From contig JAIPIM010000189.1 of the NCBI GenBank assembly GCA_021734725.1, positions 1 to 7,971 of the forward strand: a DNA stretch of 7,971 nt, read 5' to 3'. The translations under genes and the position numbers were made by a program. The notes under the pieces are model-generated. The model worked only from the letters and a program-made list of their open reading frames with translations. It had not been told where the DNA came from and ran no database searches. Positions within the stretch are counted from its first letter, which is position 1. Each line of letters begins with the position of its first letter. Below are positions 1-5,851 of the stretch, in pieces. The stretch is from Minisyncoccota bacterium (lineage in GTDB: Bacteria; Verrucomicrobiota; Lentisphaeria; Oligosphaerales; MVZH01).

Positions 1-90
1 GGTTGCGGATCCTTTCCGCCCACAGCCGAGGCTTCCGCTGGAAGCACGGCGCTTGCCCCGGAGGACCTGCAAGGGTATGCCGGGTTATGA
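1..90 (+). CDS. Possible 3' end of an unidentified upstream gene (partial)
   Basis: Frame 1 is open from the window edge to a TGA at 88-90, giving 29 residues that end in PEDLQGYAGL. G or C fills most third codon positions, as expected for coding DNA here, and the amino-acid mix (Ala, Gly, Pro, Glu) is plausible for a protein tail. I recognise no family. Two alternatives weaken the call: frame 2 is open to a TGA at 118-120, although with less natural composition, and the minus strand has no stop in any frame over the first ~84 bases. A real gene end is therefore only a possibility, and its function is unknown. Confidence 0.25.
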   Translation, partial: GCGSFPPTAEASAGSTALAPEDLQGYAGL

Positions 91-168
91 TGCGTCTGCA
101 ACGGACGTGTCGCTTACTTGATTGGATTATTCTACCCGAAACGAACGAACACGCAGTCGAACTGATGT

Positions 169-188
169 GTGCCTGGAGACTCAGGCAC
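169..188. terminator. Small hairpin between the left-edge sequence and metF; weak terminator candidate
   Basis: GTGCCTG (169-175) and CAGGCAC (182-188) form a perfect 7-bp stem with a 6-base loop, and a T-G wobble pair (168/189) can extend it. No T-run follows, so a standard intrinsic terminator is not supported. It lies between the possible upstream stop and the metF promoter region, where a transcript end would make sense. It may be only an RNA stem or a chance repeat. Confidence 0.3.
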
Positions 189-203
189 GGTTAGGAAGTG
201 GCA

Positions 204-232
204 TTCTGTTGTGCGCTCACCGGTGGCATAAT
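204..232 (+). promoter_or_regulatory. Candidate sigma-70-type promoter for metF
   Basis: CATAAT at 227-232 matches five of six positions of the -10 consensus TATAAT. A weak -35 candidate, TTCTGT (204-209), lies 17 bases upstream. Transcription would begin near 239, leaving a leader of about 47 bases before the metF ATG. An 8-base palindrome CACCGGTG (218-225) fills part of the spacer. The -10 is convincing by eye but the -35 is poor, so the promoter may need an activator or may be coincidental. Confidence 0.35.
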
Positions 233-248
233 AGTTGCGCCGTTATGC
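226..248. promoter_or_regulatory. Inverted repeat GCATAA-N11-TTATGC over the metF -10/start region; possible operator
   Basis: GCATAA (226-231) and TTATGC (243-248) are perfect inverted copies separated by 11 bases. The left arm overlaps the candidate -10 box and the right arm lies just after the predicted transcription start. That geometry suits a dimeric repressor that blocks polymerase. It does not resemble the MetJ box (AGACGTCT). A 6-bp inverted repeat can arise by chance, so the operator role is inference. Confidence 0.3.
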
Positions 249-267
249 ACGCGGGAATGCCCTGCAT
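245..267 (+). other. Candidate leader hairpin just upstream of the metF ribosome-binding site
   Basis: ATGCA (245-249) pairs with TGCAT (263-267), and inside it GGG (253-255) pairs with CCC (260-262). This gives 8 bp with a 3-base bulge and an AATG loop. The structure ends 5 bases before the GAGGAG site at 273-278, so it could influence ribosome access. It shares bases 245-248 with the right arm of the promoter inverted repeat. It matches no riboswitch class known to me. Confidence 0.25.
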
Positions 268-272
268 GAATC

Positions 273-278
273 GAGGAG
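273..278 (+). promoter_or_regulatory. metF ribosome-binding site (fixes the start at 286)
   Basis: GAGGAG lies 7 bases before the ATG at 286. The frame stays open back to a TTG at 235, but that codon has no such site at this spacing. The ATG also yields a protein of exactly the usual MetF length, so 286 is the supported start. Confidence 0.8.
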
Positions 279-285
279 ACGGCTT

Positions 286-1176
286 ATGCTCATAAAAGAC
301 ATCATAAAGAGACAGGGGAAAACAGTCAGCTTCGAATTCTTCCCGCCGAAATCGGAGGCAGGGTGGGAAGAACTGTTTCACAACATTTCCAGTTTTGTGC
401 CCCTGCACCCTTCGTACGTCAGCGTAACATACGGGGCGGGTGGTTCAACACGTTCGCACACGCATGAACTTGTCCGCCGGCTCCAGAAGGAAACCGATCT
501 GACCATCGTTGCTCATCTGACATGCGTGGGATCCAGTCGCGACGAAACCAAGAAAATCCTGGAGGCCTATGAAGAAAGTGGCGTAGGGAATATTCTGGCG
601 TTACGTGGGGACCCACCGCAAGACGCCCCCGAGGAAATGCCGCCCGACGGCTTTGCTCATGCCGCGGACCTGGTGCATTTTATCAAAGAACATTTTCCCA
701 GCATGGGGGTTGGTGTCGCGGGATTTCCCGAAGGGCACCCTGCCACACCGAACCGCCTGCAGGAAATTGACCACATGAAGGCCAAGGTGGATGCTGGCGC
801 CGACTATATTGTGACGCAGCTTTTCTTCGATAATCGCGATTTTTACGATTACTGCGAACGCTGTGAGATTGCCGGGATTAACGTGCCGGTAATTGCGGGT
901 GTCATGCCGATAACCTCTCGTAAGACAATGTACCGGATGGCGGAACTGGCGGGAGGGTCTCGAATTCCAGCCGGCCTACTGCGCAGCCTGGAGTGGGCGC
1001 AGGGAAAAGACTATGTCCGAAATGTAGGTATCCATTGGGCCACCGAGCAGGTTCGGGATCTGATCTACAACGATGTTGCCGGAATCCACTTGTACACGTT
1101 GAACAACTCGTATGCGTCGGTACAGATCTGCGAAGCCCTGGGATTGCGCAGTTATGAAGCGGTCCCCATGTGTTAA
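286..1176 (+). CDS. metF: Methylenetetrahydrofolate reductase
   Basis: This cytosolic FAD enzyme reduces 5,10-methylene-THF to 5-methyl-THF, the methyl donor for methionine synthesis. The protein has 296 residues, the same length as E. coli MetF, and is a single TIM-barrel domain without the regulatory C-terminal domain of eukaryotic enzymes. Visible family motifs are SFEFFPPK (15-22), whose Glu17 matches the catalytic glutamate; VTYGAGGSTR (47-56); LALRGDPP (104-111) with the FAD/folate-site Asp109; GVAGFPEGHP (143-152); TQLFFDN (177-183) with folate-binding Gln178; AGVMPI (204-209); and GIHLYTLNNS (266-275) near the C-terminus. The start follows a good GAGGAG site. It lies 79 bases upstream of gcvT on the same strand with no evident terminator between, so it is probably co-transcribed and uses the methylene-THF made by the glycine cleavage system. 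An acetogen-type MetF working with a MetV partner is less likely, since no metV-like gene is adjacent. Confidence 0.96.
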   Translation: MLIKDIIKRQGKTVSFEFFPPKSEAGWEELFHNISSFVPLHPSYVSVTYGAGGSTRSHTHELVRRLQKETDLTIVAHLTCVGSSRDETKKILEAYEESGVGNILALRGDPPQDAPEEMPPDGFAHAADLVHFIKEHFPSMGVGVAGFPEGHPATPNRLQEIDHMKAKVDAGADYIVTQLFFDNRDFYDYCERCEIAGINVPVIAGVMPITSRKTMYRMAELAGGSRIPAGLLRSLEWAQGKDYVRNVGIHWATEQVRDLIYNDVAGIHLYTLNNSYASVQICEALGLRSYEAVPMC

Positions 1177-1240
1177 CCTGAAAAATGCGCGGTTGCCTGA
1201 AATGCTCTTGCCGGTTAGATTAACGATCAGGGAATGATCA

Positions 1241-1248
1241 GGAAGGAA
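1241..1248 (+). promoter_or_regulatory. gcvT ribosome-binding site (supports the GTG start at 1256)
   Basis: GGAAGGAA ends 7 bases before the GTG at 1256. It is the second half of a short direct repeat, GATCAGGGAA (1225-1234) then GATCAGGAA (1236-1244), so the purine-rich site is nearly duplicated. The GTG start gives the N-terminus (M)KRTALYDMH expected of GcvT proteins. Confidence 0.7.
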
Positions 1249-1255
1249 CATTCTT

Positions 1256-2362
1256 GTGAAGCGTACGGCGTTATACGATATGCATCGTAAACTGGGCGCG
1301 CGCATGGCCCCTTTCGGTGGGTTTGACATGCCCATTCAGTACGAAGGGATCGTGGCGGAGCATGAAGCGACTCGGCGCCGGGCGGCCCTGTTCGATACGT
1401 GCCACATGGGCGAGTTTATTCTGGAGGGACCCGATGTGGTGCCTGATCTTGAGCATGTCTTGACGTGTTCCGTGGGGGACCTGGCGATAGGAAAATGTCG
1501 GTATGGCCTGATGTGCGACGAGAACGGCGGGGTTCTCGATGACTTGGTGCTCTACCGGCTGGGTAAGGCCAAGTATCTGATGGTGGTGAATGCCGGCACT
1601 CAGGAACGCGATTTCGAATGGGTGTGCACGCACGTCAGCAACGCCGATCGATTCCGCAATATTTCAGCGCACACGGGCAAAGTCGATTTGCAGGGGCCGG
1701 CTTCTCCCATGATTATGGAGGAGCTGATGGCGGACTCAATTGCTCGGATGACCTTCTACAGTTTTGTGCACAACCACTATCGGGACACTCAAGTGCTGGT
1801 GAGCCGCACGGGATATACCGGTGAAGTCGGGTTTGAAGTTTACGGTGAGCCGGACTTGGTGCTGCAGTTCTGGTGCGATGCCATGGAGTTGGGGGCGGTT
1901 CCCGCTGGCCTGGGAGCACGGGATACGTTGCGGCTGGAGATGGGCATGCCGTTGTATGGTCACGAACTGTCCGAAGATCGCAATGCCGGCGCCACGGGAT
2001 TTCAGCGGCCCATTGCACGCGACAAAGACTTTATCGGCAGTCCGGCCGTGCTGGATGAGGCGACGGACACGGAACGCCTTGTCGGCATAAGACTTTCCGG
2101 TCGACGCAGTGCCCGCGAAAGTAATCGGATCCTTGATGAGTCCGGTAACGATATTGGCGTTGTCACGAGCGGCAGCTTTGCCCCTTCCGTGGGTGCGGCG
2201 GTTGCACTGGCGTATGTGCGTAAAGCCGTGTCATCGCCCGGGACCCCTGTGCGCGTGGATACCGGCCGCAGGCAGCTCGATGGTCAGATTGCCGAGCTTC
2301 CGTTCTACCGTCAGGGCACCGCACGCCAGCCGTTAGCGCGTTTTCTGGAGAGAAGAGAGTGA
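1256..2362 (+). CDS. gcvT: Aminomethyltransferase (glycine cleavage system T-protein)
   Basis: The T-protein takes the aminomethyl group from lipoyl-GcvH, releases ammonia and makes 5,10-methylene-THF. At 368 residues it is normal length (E. coli 364). The N-terminus is typical: KRTALYDMH (2-10), ARMAPFGGFDMPIQY (15-29), FDTCHMGEF (46-54). GGVLDDLVLY (91-100) carries the conserved aspartate pair 95/96 at the folate site. SRTGYTGEVGFE (183-194) and GLGARDTLRLEMGMPLYGHE (218-237) are hallmark segments with conserved arginines 184 and 222. The C-terminal GCV_T domain includes VTSGSFAPSVG (303-313) and ALAYVR (317-322). Residues about 241-256, between the LYGHE and DFIG segments, differ from the common 'TPLEAGLGWAV' form but keep its length. 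The GTG start has a strong ribosome site. The gene sits between metF and gcvH, as expected for its role. A related folate-dependent GcvT paralogue is unlikely given the adjacent gcvH and gcvP genes. Confidence 0.96.
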   Translation: MKRTALYDMHRKLGARMAPFGGFDMPIQYEGIVAEHEATRRRAALFDTCHMGEFILEGPDVVPDLEHVLTCSVGDLAIGKCRYGLMCDENGGVLDDLVLYRLGKAKYLMVVNAGTQERDFEWVCTHVSNADRFRNISAHTGKVDLQGPASPMIMEELMADSIARMTFYSFVHNHYRDTQVLVSRTGYTGEVGFEVYGEPDLVLQFWCDAMELGAVPAGLGARDTLRLEMGMPLYGHELSEDRNAGATGFQRPIARDKDFIGSPAVLDEATDTERLVGIRLSGRRSARESNRILDESGNDIGVVTSGSFAPSVGAAVALAYVRKAVSSPGTPVRVDTGRRQLDGQIAELPFYRQGTARQPLARFLERRE

Positions 2363-2386
2363 TGCAGACGAGCGAAGGAAGAGCAA

Positions 2387-2398
2387 CTTCCGCGGAAG
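2387..2398. repeat. 12-base perfect palindrome in the gcvT-gcvH spacer
   Basis: CTTCCGCGGAAG is a perfect palindrome inside the 82-base gap between gcvT and gcvH, and a related ATTCCGGAAG follows at 2401-2410. No T-run follows and no convincing promoter is visible in the gap. It could be a small RNA stem or a protein site, or nothing. The gap itself is unusual because the downstream gcv genes overlap. Confidence 0.3.
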
Positions 2399-2444
2399 CC
2401 ATTCCGGAAGAGTCACCATCATTGTTTGGAAAGGAGTGTGACAG

Positions 2445-2831
2445 ATGACACCGAACGATCGCAAGTACACTAAGACGCATGAATGGATCAAAATGGATGG
2501 CGAGGTTGCCGTGGTCGGCATCACGGATCACGCGCAGGAGAACCTGGGAGACGTGACCTTTGTCGAGCTTCCGGAAGTTGGCGCCAACGTTGACAAAGGC
2601 GATGAGTGTGCGGAGATCGAGTCCGTGAAGGCGGCCAGCGACATTTATGCTCCGGTGGCGGGTGAAGTGGCTGAAGTGAATGAAGCACTGGAAGATGCAC
2701 CGGAATTGGTCAACGAATCACCCTACGAAAAGGGGTGGATTTTCAAGTTGAAGAGTATTGACTCGTCCGAGCTCGACGCCCTCCTGGATTCGGCCGGCTA
2801 CGAATCGGTTGTGGAAGAGGAGGAAGAATGA
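2445..2831 (+). CDS. gcvH: Glycine cleavage system H-protein (lipoyl carrier)
   Basis: This is the small carrier protein whose lipoyl arm shuttles the methylamine intermediate from the P-protein to the T-protein and is then reoxidised by the L-protein. Its 128 residues match the family. KYTKTHEWI (7-15) is the classic N-terminus, [20 protein letters not shown] (26-45) is the conserved core, and IESVKAAS (58-65) contains the lipoylated lysine, Lys62. [13 protein letters not shown] is the usual C-terminal segment. The tail ends in VVEEEEE, whose GAAGAGGAGGAAGAA coding bases also form the ribosome-binding site of the next gene. AAGGAG (2431-2436) stands 8 bases before the ATG. The stop overlaps the gcvPA start as ATGA, implying translational coupling. 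The protein depends on lipoylation enzymes encoded outside the window. Confidence is very high because the lipoyl-site motif and neighbours agree. Confidence 0.97.
   Translation: MTPNDRKYTKTHEWIKMDGEVAVVGITDHAQENLGDVTFVELPEVGANVDKGDECAEIESVKAASDIYAPVAGEVAEVNEALEDAPELVNESPYEKGWIFKLKSIDSSELDALLDSAGYESVVEEEEE
2817..2823 (+). promoter_or_regulatory. gcvPA ribosome-binding site embedded in the gcvH acidic-tail codons
   Basis: GAGGAGG lies 4 bases before the gcvPA ATG (2828) and is read at the same time as glutamate codons of the GcvH C-terminal tail. With the ATGA stop/start overlap this suits translational coupling, in which ribosomes ending gcvH restart on gcvPA. Confidence 0.7.
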
Positions 2832-4168
2832 GTTACATCGCGAACACGCCCGCCCAGCAGCAGGAGATGCTGGCCGCGTGCGGTGCGGCGTCGGTGGACG
2901 ATCTGTTCAGGGATATCCCGGACGACTTGGCCCCTTCGTCGTTTGACCTGCCGCGGGCAAAATCCGAGCTTGAAGTTCGCGGGTATTTTCAGTCTGTTGC
3001 TTCGCGCAATTACTCGCATTTGACAAACTTTCTCGGCGGCGGTTTTTATGATCATTTCATCCCCGCGGCGGTCGATGCCATAGCGTCTCGCAGTGAGTTT
3101 GTCACTGCCTACACCCCGTACCAGCCCGAAGTATCGCAGGGGACCCTGCAGGCAATCTATGAATACCAGACTCAGATTTGCCGATTGACGGGAATGGATG
3201 CGGCCAATGCTTCTGTATACGACGGGGGCACGGCTCTTTACGAGGCCTGTCAAATGGCGTTGCACAGCGTCCGGAAGCGTAACAAAATCGTTATGGACAG
3301 CGGGGTAAACCCAGTCTATCGAAAGATGCTGTATTCCTATACCGCAAACTTGTCCATCGATTTTGATGAGGTGCCGGTCACGCACGGACAGAGTGACCGG
3401 GATAGGTTGTTCGAGCTGCTTGACGAGAATACGGCCGCGGTCATCTTGCAGAATCCCAACTTTTTTGGGGCGGTCGATGACCATTCGGATATCGTTGACT
3501 ACTGTCACGAACGTGGCATACTCGTCATTCAGTCTGTCTACCCCATTGCCATGGCGTTGGTTAAGCCTCCGGGGGAGATGGGGGTTGACATTGTGACTGG
3601 CGAAGGGCAATCGCTGGGCATCCCCTTAAGTTTCGGCGGTCCATATCTCGGGTTTATGGCTACGACACGCAAGCTGGTGCGGAGATTGCCGGGGCGGTTG
3701 GCGGGGCGTACCACGGATGTCCATGGCAATGAATCTTTTGTGTTGACCTTGCAGGCGCGCGAGCAGCACATTCGTCGCGAGAAAGCAACCTCTAATATTT
3801 GCACCAATCAGGCTCTTTGTGCGCTGCGGGCCAACATTTACCTGAGTCTTCTCGGGAAGGAGGGGCTGAAAAAAGTGGCGCGATTATGTCATGCCAAGGC
3901 ACACTATGCCAAAGAGCGTTTCAAGGCGATTCCCGGTGTGACGGTCAAGGAGTCGAGTTCAACATTTAACGAGTTCACCATCGAGCTGCCGGTCGATGCC
4001 GAAGACGTTGCCGGCACCATGGTGGAGCGCGGCATTGCGCCTGGATTGCCGCTTGGCCAATTTTACGAAGGCATGGGCAATTACCTCTTGGTGGCGGTTA
4101 CCGAAAAACGAACGAAGTACGATATCGGGACATTTGCCGAAGCCTTGGAGGACGTTTTATGTCGCTGA
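2828..4168 (+). CDS. gcvPA: Glycine dehydrogenase (decarboxylating) subunit 1 (P-protein, N-terminal half)
   Basis: GcvPA forms the heteromeric P-protein with GcvPB and decarboxylates glycine onto the lipoyl arm of GcvH. Its 446 residues are typical for the split subunit. Diagnostic segments are [13 protein letters not shown] (67-79), [15 protein letters not shown] (94-108), [10 protein letters not shown] (127-136), QNPNFFG (208-214), [19 protein letters not shown] (258-276), [10 protein letters not shown] (286-295) and [14 protein letters not shown] (317-330). The subunit has a type I PLP fold, but the PLP-lysine position is replaced in the GEGQSLG region, as is normal for GcvPA, so the cofactor lysine is supplied by GcvPB. 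The ATG overlaps the gcvH stop by 4 bases, and the 3' end overlaps gcvPB by 10 bases. This arrangement favours balanced synthesis of the two subunits. No frameshift or missing block is seen. Confidence 0.96.
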   Translation: MSYIANTPAQQQEMLAACGAASVDDLFRDIPDDLAPSSFDLPRAKSELEVRGYFQSVASRNYSHLTNFLGGGFYDHFIPAAVDAIASRSEFVTAYTPYQPEVSQGTLQAIYEYQTQICRLTGMDAANASVYDGGTALYEACQMALHSVRKRNKIVMDSGVNPVYRKMLYSYTANLSIDFDEVPVTHGQSDRDRLFELLDENTAAVILQNPNFFGAVDDHSDIVDYCHERGILVIQSVYPIAMALVKPPGEMGVDIVTGEGQSLGIPLSFGGPYLGFMATTRKLVRRLPGRLAGRTTDVHGNESFVLTLQAREQHIRREKATSNICTNQALCALRANIYLSLLGKEGLKKVARLCHAKAHYAKERFKAIPGVTVKESSSTFNEFTIELPVDAEDVAGTMVERGIAPGLPLGQFYEGMGNYLLVAVTEKRTKYDIGTFAEALEDVLCR

Positions 4169-5613
4169 TCTTTGAAAAATCCGTACCGGGTCGAACGGGC
4201 GTATCACTGCCGGAATGCGATGTTCCGTCGGACGCTTATATACCCACAGAATTCAGTCGTCAGTCAGACCTGGACCTGTGCGAGCTGTCGGAATTGGACG
4301 TGGTCCGGCATTTCACGGCGCTGTCAGAGAAAAACTTTGGCGTGGACACCGGGTTTTATCCCCTCGGTTCCTGTACAATGAAGTACAACCCGAAGATTCT
4401 GGAGGAGGTCGCGGCGCTGCCGGGTTTTGCCGAGTTACACCCTTTTCTGCCGCAGTTGCGGCATGGTGGGATGCTGACGCAGGGGGCCCTTCTTGTGCTT
4501 TACGAGCTTGAACGGCTTTTGTGCGAGATTACGGGCATGGATGCGTTCACTTTACAGCCGCTGGCCGGCGCGCATGGCGAACTGACCGGCATGATGTTGA
4601 TCGCGGCGTACCATAGGGATAAGGGGAATACCAAAAGCGTTGTTCTTATTCCGGACGAAGCGCACGGTACCAATCCGTCGAGCGCGGCGACGGCCGGTTA
4701 CACCACCACGCCGGTTCCGACGGACCAGGAGACGGGAGTGCTTGACATGGCCGCTCTCGAATCAATGGTCGATGACCGGACCGCCGCGATTATGTTGACC
4801 AATCCCAGTACGTTAGGCATTTTCAATGGGCAGATCGGGAAGATTGCCGAGATTGCGCACCGCCACGATGCGCTGGTGTACTACGATGGCGCGAACCTGA
4901 ACGCGGTTCTCGGTCGCTTTCGTCCGGGCGACGCCGGTGTCGACGTCATGCATGTGAACCTGCACAAGACATTCGGCACGCCGCACGGTTCAGGGGGGCC
5001 CGGCGCGGGACCGGTCGGCGTGTCCAGTCATCTCGATCCGTATCTGCCAGTGTCACGCGTGGTCAAGCGGAAAGACAGTACCTATACGTTGGACTATGAC
5101 CGGTCCAAGTCCATCGGCTACATCGCGCCCTTCTACGGCAATTTTGCTGTCTGCCTCAAGGCCTATGCCTATATCCTCCTGCATGGCGCTGACGGTTTAC
5201 GGGAAGTCAGCGGCAACGCCGTCCTTAACGCCAACTATCTCATGCATGCGCTGAAGACCGTGTACGAACTGCCGTTCGATCGCACCTGCATGCATGAATT
5301 TGTGTTGTCGGCCAGAGAAGAGGCGAAAGCCGGCGTCCGTGCCGTGGATATTGCCAAGGGGTTGATTGACGAAGGATTTCATCCGCCGACCATGTATTTC
5401 CCCTTGATTGTCAAGGAAGCGCTGATGATTGAGCCGACGGAAACGGAGAGCAAAGAGACGCTGGACTGTTTCATCGCCGCGATGAAGCGGATAGCCGCCA
5501 AAGTTAAGGACGCTCCTGACAGCCTTCACAACGCGCCGTGCACCACCCCTGTTGGACGCCCGGACGAAGTCAAGGCGGCGAAGGACATGGACTTGGCTTA
5601 CCTTGCGAAGTAA
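4159..5613 (+). CDS. gcvPB: Glycine dehydrogenase (decarboxylating) subunit 2 (P-protein, C-terminal half, PLP-binding)
   Basis: GcvPB is the cofactor-bearing subunit of the split P-protein. It holds pyridoxal phosphate as a Schiff base and, with GcvPA, releases CO2 from glycine. The 484 residues are usual for the family. FYPLGSCTMKYNPK (66-79) is the hallmark N-terminal motif, followed by LQPLAGAHGELTG (132-144), DEAHGTNPSSAATAG (166-180), TNPSTLGIF (214-222) and YYDGANLNA (241-249). VNLHKTFGTPHGSGGPG carries the PLP lysine, Lys270 (codon 4966-4968). The C-terminus has the standard HNAPCTTPVGRPDEVKAAKD segment. GGAGGA (4147-4152) precedes the ATG by 6 bases, inside the gcvPA coding end. It is the last gene of the cluster, and its stop is followed by a 238-base convergent spacer. 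The L-protein gene is not adjacent, as is common because that enzyme is shared with 2-oxoacid dehydrogenases. Confidence 0.97.
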   Translation: MSLIFEKSVPGRTGVSLPECDVPSDAYIPTEFSRQSDLDLCELSELDVVRHFTALSEKNFGVDTGFYPLGSCTMKYNPKILEEVAALPGFAELHPFLPQLRHGGMLTQGALLVLYELERLLCEITGMDAFTLQPLAGAHGELTGMMLIAAYHRDKGNTKSVVLIPDEAHGTNPSSAATAGYTTTPVPTDQETGVLDMAALESMVDDRTAAIMLTNPSTLGIFNGQIGKIAEIAHRHDALVYYDGANLNAVLGRFRPGDAGVDVMHVNLHKTFGTPHGSGGPGAGPVGVSSHLDPYLPVSRVVKRKDSTYTLDYDRSKSIGYIAPFYGNFAVCLKAYAYILLHGADGLREVSGNAVLNANYLMHALKTVYELPFDRTCMHEFVLSAREEAKAGVRAVDIAKGLIDEGFHPPTMYFPLIVKEALMIEPTETESKETLDCFIAAMKRIAAKVKDAPDSLHNAPCTTPVGRPDEVKAAKDMDLAYLAK

Positions 5614-5851
5614 GGCGGATCCTTGTCACGTCACAGTTTTACAAAGACGGATCCCAGAGCGGCCAATGCTCCGGATTGCGGCTCGGGAGAACCGCCAGAT
5701 TGACCGACGACGAGGGGGCCAGGGCGACAGCTGGCAGCTGTCGCCTACTTCGAAAAGACGACTCGCTCCCCAAAGCGGGAGTTGCATGGATAGCGAAGGG
5801 ACGAAGCCCCTGGAATCGATAACGCGACTTCACCTGACTCCGTGAGAACAT
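5614..5851. other. Non-coding convergent spacer between gcvPB and the FGGY kinase gene
   Basis: These 238 bases separate two genes pointing at each other. Open frames cross the spacer on both strands, but they lack ribosome sites and family resemblance and look like chance. The spacer holds two GGATCC copies (5617-5622, 5649-5654), a strong central hairpin (5723-5745), a small stem CTCCC/GGGAG (5766-5770 / 5777-5781) and a weak AGGG/CCCT stem (5797-5800 / 5808-5811). The density of small stems around one perfect hairpin suggests an intergenic repeat or RNA element, but this is unproven. Confidence 0.6.
5723..5745. terminator. Perfect 10-bp hairpin, probable bidirectional terminator or dispersed repeat unit
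   Basis: GGCGACAGCT (5723-5732) and AGCTGTCGCC (5736-5745) are exact inverted copies around a 3-base GGC loop, making a GC-rich and very stable stem. It starts 110 bases after the gcvPB stop and ends 107 bases before the kinase stop, almost exactly midway. Only TACTTC follows on the + strand and no T-run follows on the - strand, so it is not a textbook intrinsic terminator. It may stop or protect both convergent transcripts, or belong to a repeated palindromic family in the genome. Confidence 0.55.

Noticed and set aside
235..285. TTG start for metF at 235, adding 17 residues
   Set aside because: The ATG at 286 has a GAGGAG site 7 bases upstream and gives 296 residues, matching the family. 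The extra residues overlap the promoter and leader region and resemble nothing in MetF.
91..285. SAM, SAH, THF or cobalamin riboswitch before metF
   Set aside because: None of the conserved cores of these classes is visible; only small stems are present.
1177..1255. Glycine riboswitch upstream of gcvT
   Set aside because: The gap is only 79 bases and lacks the conserved glycine-aptamer cores. It contains only a short direct repeat and the ribosome site.
2798..3610. 270-codon open frame antisense to gcvPA
   Set aside because: It is the complement of a well-supported gene. The protein shows no family features, and such antisense openness is common in GC-rich codon usage.
5538..5845. Two overlapping ~95-codon open frames running from the gcvPB end into the spacer
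   Set aside because: They overlap gcvPB codons in other frames, have no ribosome site, and their translations are arginine- and serine-rich without motifs.
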